A stretch of DNA of 32,461 bases. Source: Clostridia bacterium (GTDB lineage Bacteria; Bacillota; Clostridia; Oscillospirales; CAG-272). Position numbers and translations under genes: made by a program. The stretch covers positions 1 through 32,461 of the forward strand of contig JAFTLJ010000031.1 in NCBI GenBank assembly GCA_017456005.1. Reading direction: 5' to 3'. Of this stretch, positions 30,644-32,461 are shown in pieces. Numbering within the stretch: position 1 is the first letter of the stretch; each line of letters begins with the position of its first letter. Under the pieces are notes generated by a model. It searched no databases, was not told the DNA's origin, and saw nothing but the letters and a program-made list of their open reading frames with translations.

Positions 30644-32365
30644 ATGAAAGTTAGCAAACTGCTCGGCGAACGCTTTAAAGAAGCGCCGAAAGATTGTTCT
30701 ATTGCAAGCCACGCACTTATGATGCGCGGCGGTTATATGAAATACCTCAGCAACGGTAGCTACTCTCTCTTTATGCCTGCAAAGCGCATTACGAGAAAAA
30801 TTGAAAATATTATCCGCGAGGAAATGGACAGAATCGACGGCCAGGAAGTTCTTATGCCCGTTGTTATGCCTTCCTCTATTTGGGAAGAATCCGGCAGATA
30901 TACAAGCATCGGTAGCGAAATGGCTCGCTTCAAAGACAGAAGCGGCAACAATATGGTGCTTGGCATGACGCACGAGGAAGCCGCCGTTCACCTCGCACGC
31001 GATACGGCGAAATCTTATGCGGATTTCCCCTTCATGATCTACCAGATCCAGACAAAATTCCGCGATGAGCCCCGTTGCCGCGGAGGTCTTATCCGTGTTC
31101 GTGAATTTACTATGAAGGACGCATATTCCTTCCACACCTCGCAGGAGGACCTTGAACAGTATTACGACCTTTGCTACAAGGCTTACGAAAGAATTTTCGC
31201 ACGCGCAGGCGCGAAAAACGTTATCGGCGTTAAATCCGACTCCGGTATGATGGGCGGTAAGGTTTCCCACGAGTTTATGCTCCTTACGGAAATCGGCGAA
31301 GACACGCTCGCAATCTGCCCCGAATGCGGCTACAAAGCAAATATGGAAGCCGCAGAATGCGTTGTTGAAAATACGGCAGAGGAGGAAGCCCCCCTCACGA
31401 AGGTTCACACACCGAACGCGAAAACTATAGACGACCTTGCGAAATTCCTTTCCATTGACGATAAGAAGCTTTGCAAAGCCGTTGTTTACCAGAAAAATAA
31501 AGACGACGCTTACGTTATCGTATTCGTTCGCGGCGACCTCGAAGTAAACGAAACGAAGCTTCGCAACTACCTTAAAGAAGAGATACACCCCGCGTTCATC
31601 ACGCTCGAAAGCGGTATCGTGGAAGGCTTTATCGGCCCCATGAATCTCCCCAAAGACGTAACGGTCGTTTTCGATAGCTCCACAAAGGGTCTTACAAACA
31701 CGGTTTGCGGTGCAAACGAGGTTGACTACCACTACGCGGGCTTCAACATCGAGCGCGACTACGGCAAGGTAGATTACGTTGACGTTGCGAAGATCTACGA
31801 AGGCGCTATCTGCCCCGTATGCGGTAAGCACAGCATTACCATAAGCCGCGGTATCGAAGTCGGCAACATCTTCCAGCTCGGCACGAAATACACGGAATCT
31901 ATGGATATGACGTACCTCGATGCAGACGGCGTTGCAAAACACCCCATCATGGGTTGCTACGGTATCGGCGTTGGCAGACTTGCTGCTTCCATTTGCCAGG
32001 AAAGCCACGACAAGTTCGGCCCCATCTGGCCTATGTCCATTGCGCCTTGGCAGGTTGAAGTTTGCAACCTCCGCCGCGATAACGAAAAGGTAAACGCTAC
32101 TGCCGACAAGCTCTACGACGAGCTTACGAAAGCAGGCGTGGAAGTTCTTTACGACGACAGAGATATCCGCCCCGGCGCAATGTTTGCCGATGCAGACCTC
32201 CTCGGTGTGCCCGTACGCGTTGTTGTAAGCCCCAAGACTTGCGACCGCGACGTTGTGGAAGTTTCCTTCCGCGACAAGAGCTTCAAAGCAGATATCGCCA
32301 TTGACACAGCTGTGGAAGAAATCACGAAGCTTGTTAAAGCAGAGCTTGCAAAATACGATATTTAA
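30644..32365 (+). CDS. proS: Prolyl-tRNA synthetase, bacterial type
   Basis: This 573-residue class II synthetase charges tRNA-Pro. Landmarks are the N-terminal helix with RGGYMKYLSNGSYSLFMP, the T-x-E loop THEEA (109-113), motif 2 FRDEPRCRGGLIRVREF (139-155), the INS editing domain (about 225-400; with FLSIDDKKLCKAVVY and GPMNLP) that removes mischarged Ala, motif 3 GCYGIGVGRLAAS (about 436-448), and the C-terminal anticodon domain with APWQVEVCNL and LYDDRDIRPGAMFADADLLGVP. Length and insert identify the bacterial (ProS) type rather than the archaeal one. TAGGAG at 30630-30635 sets the start. Like leuS it prefers ATC and AAC codons. It is monocistronic, between its own promoter and a terminator. 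Confidence 0.98.
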   Translation: MKVSKLLGERFKEAPKDCSIASHALMMRGGYMKYLSNGSYSLFMPAKRITRKIENIIREEMDRIDGQEVLMPVVMPSSIWEESGRYTSIGSEMARFKDRSGNNMVLGMTHEEAAVHLARDTAKSYADFPFMIYQIQTKFRDEPRCRGGLIRVREFTMKDAYSFHTSQEDLEQYYDLCYKAYERIFARAGAKNVIGVKSDSGMMGGKVSHEFMLLTEIGEDTLAICPECGYKANMEAAECVVENTAEEEAPLTKVHTPNAKTIDDLAKFLSIDDKKLCKAVVYQKNKDDAYVIVFVRGDLEVNETKLRNYLKEEIHPAFITLESGIVEGFIGPMNLPKDVTVVFDSSTKGLTNTVCGANEVDYHYAGFNIERDYGKVDYVDVAKIYEGAICPVCGKHSITISRGIEVGNIFQLGTKYTESMDMTYLDADGVAKHPIMGCYGIGVGRLAASICQESHDKFGPIWPMSIAPWQVEVCNLRRDNEKVNATADKLYDELTKAGVEVLYDDRDIRPGAMFADADLLGVPVRVVVSPKTCDRDVVEVSFRDKSFKADIAIDTAVEEITKLVKAELAKYDI

Positions 32366-32376
32366 ACAGATAAACG

Positions 32377-32402
32377 AAAAGCCCGTGTAAACGGGCTTTT
32401 TG
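32377..32402 (+). terminator. Rho-independent terminator of proS
   Basis: AAAAGCCCGT (32377-32386) pairs perfectly with ACGGGCTTTT (32391-32400) around GTAA, with one more T after it. It lies 11 bases after the proS stop codon. Confidence 0.9.
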
Positions 32403-32418
32403 TGATAGGAGAAAAGCT

Positions 32419-32461
32419 ATGGAACACAAAGGGACTGTAAAAATAGAAACAGAGCGACTTA
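32419..32461 (+). CDS. GNAT-family N-acetyltransferase, N-terminal fragment (3' truncated)
   Basis: ATG at 32419 after AGGAGAAAAG (32407-32416) opens a frame that runs off the window edge: MEHKGTVKIETERL. The IETERL start is typical of RimJ/RimL-type GNAT acetyltransferases (usually ETERLxLR). Only 14 codons are visible, so the family call rests on this one motif and the substrate is unknown. It follows the proS terminator directly; no promoter is visible in the 17-base gap. Confidence 0.6.
   Translation, partial: MEHKGTVKIETERL

Noticed and set aside
30461-32008. Long open minus-strand frame opposite proS
   Set aside because: Shadow of proS; it also crosses the divergent promoter region and has no family motif.

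Overview
This window is a stretch of bacterial chromosome, almost all core genes on the + strand. It suggests a member of the Clostridia (Bacillota). The reasons are the gene orders rpmI-rplT-SpoU methyltransferase, dprA-topA, rnc-(Elp3-like radical SAM)-smc-ftsY, nadD-yqeK-LCP-rsfS-leuS, DUF177-rpmF and DUF512-der-plsY, together with strong AGGAGG-type ribosome binding sites, sigma-A promoters and an LCP cell-wall enzyme. Base composition is mixed, codon use is rich in the Ile codon ATA, and GC-rich palindromes sit in several gaps, which fits an uncultured gut Clostridia lineage. The family-level placement is a guess.

Layout. 1-2781: the end of rpmI, then rplT with a terminator, a SpoU/TrmH-type RNA methyltransferase and dprA. 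2802-5117: topA with its own promoter. 5156-8806: a GC-rich palindrome, an OmpR-type response regulator and overlapping histidine kinase closed by a terminator, a CmpB-like multi-pass membrane protein, and a diacylglycerol-kinase-family lipid kinase with a terminator. 8850-21481: a strong promoter followed by eleven closely packed genes with no visible internal terminator (rnc, radical SAM, smc, ftsY, XTP/dITP pyrophosphatase, yhbY-like, nadD, yqeK, LCP, rsfS, leuS). 21497-22893: a palindrome and a cytoplasmic GH39-like glycosidase. 22934-27280: a consensus promoter, then DUF177, rpmF, a PDZ-radical SAM DUF512 protein, der and plsY. 27295-27730: rpsT with its promoter, leader and terminator. 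27731-30540: the only accessory-looking segment, with noncoding DNA full of palindromes, a small DUF2695 gene on the minus strand and a GH2 glycosidase on the minus strand. 30541-32461: a divergent control region, proS with a terminator, and the start of a GNAT acetyltransferase.

How the genes work together. The large cluster combines RNA processing and ribosome maturation (rnc, yhbY-like, rsfS), chromosome organisation (smc), protein targeting (ftsY), nucleotide and cofactor hygiene (pyrophosphatase, nadD, yqeK), envelope polymer attachment (LCP) and translation (leuS). The second cluster pairs L32 and the DUF177 23S-rRNA factor with the ribosome-assembly GTPase Der and the phospholipid acyltransferase PlsY. 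The two glycosidases lack signal peptides and probably act on imported oligosaccharides.

I did not find a clear undescribed system. The most interesting signals are the family of palindromic intergenic repeats concentrated around the DUF2695 and GH2 genes, the duplicated rpsT terminator, the symmetric control region between GH2 and proS, and the conserved but poorly understood radical SAM genes embedded in core operons.
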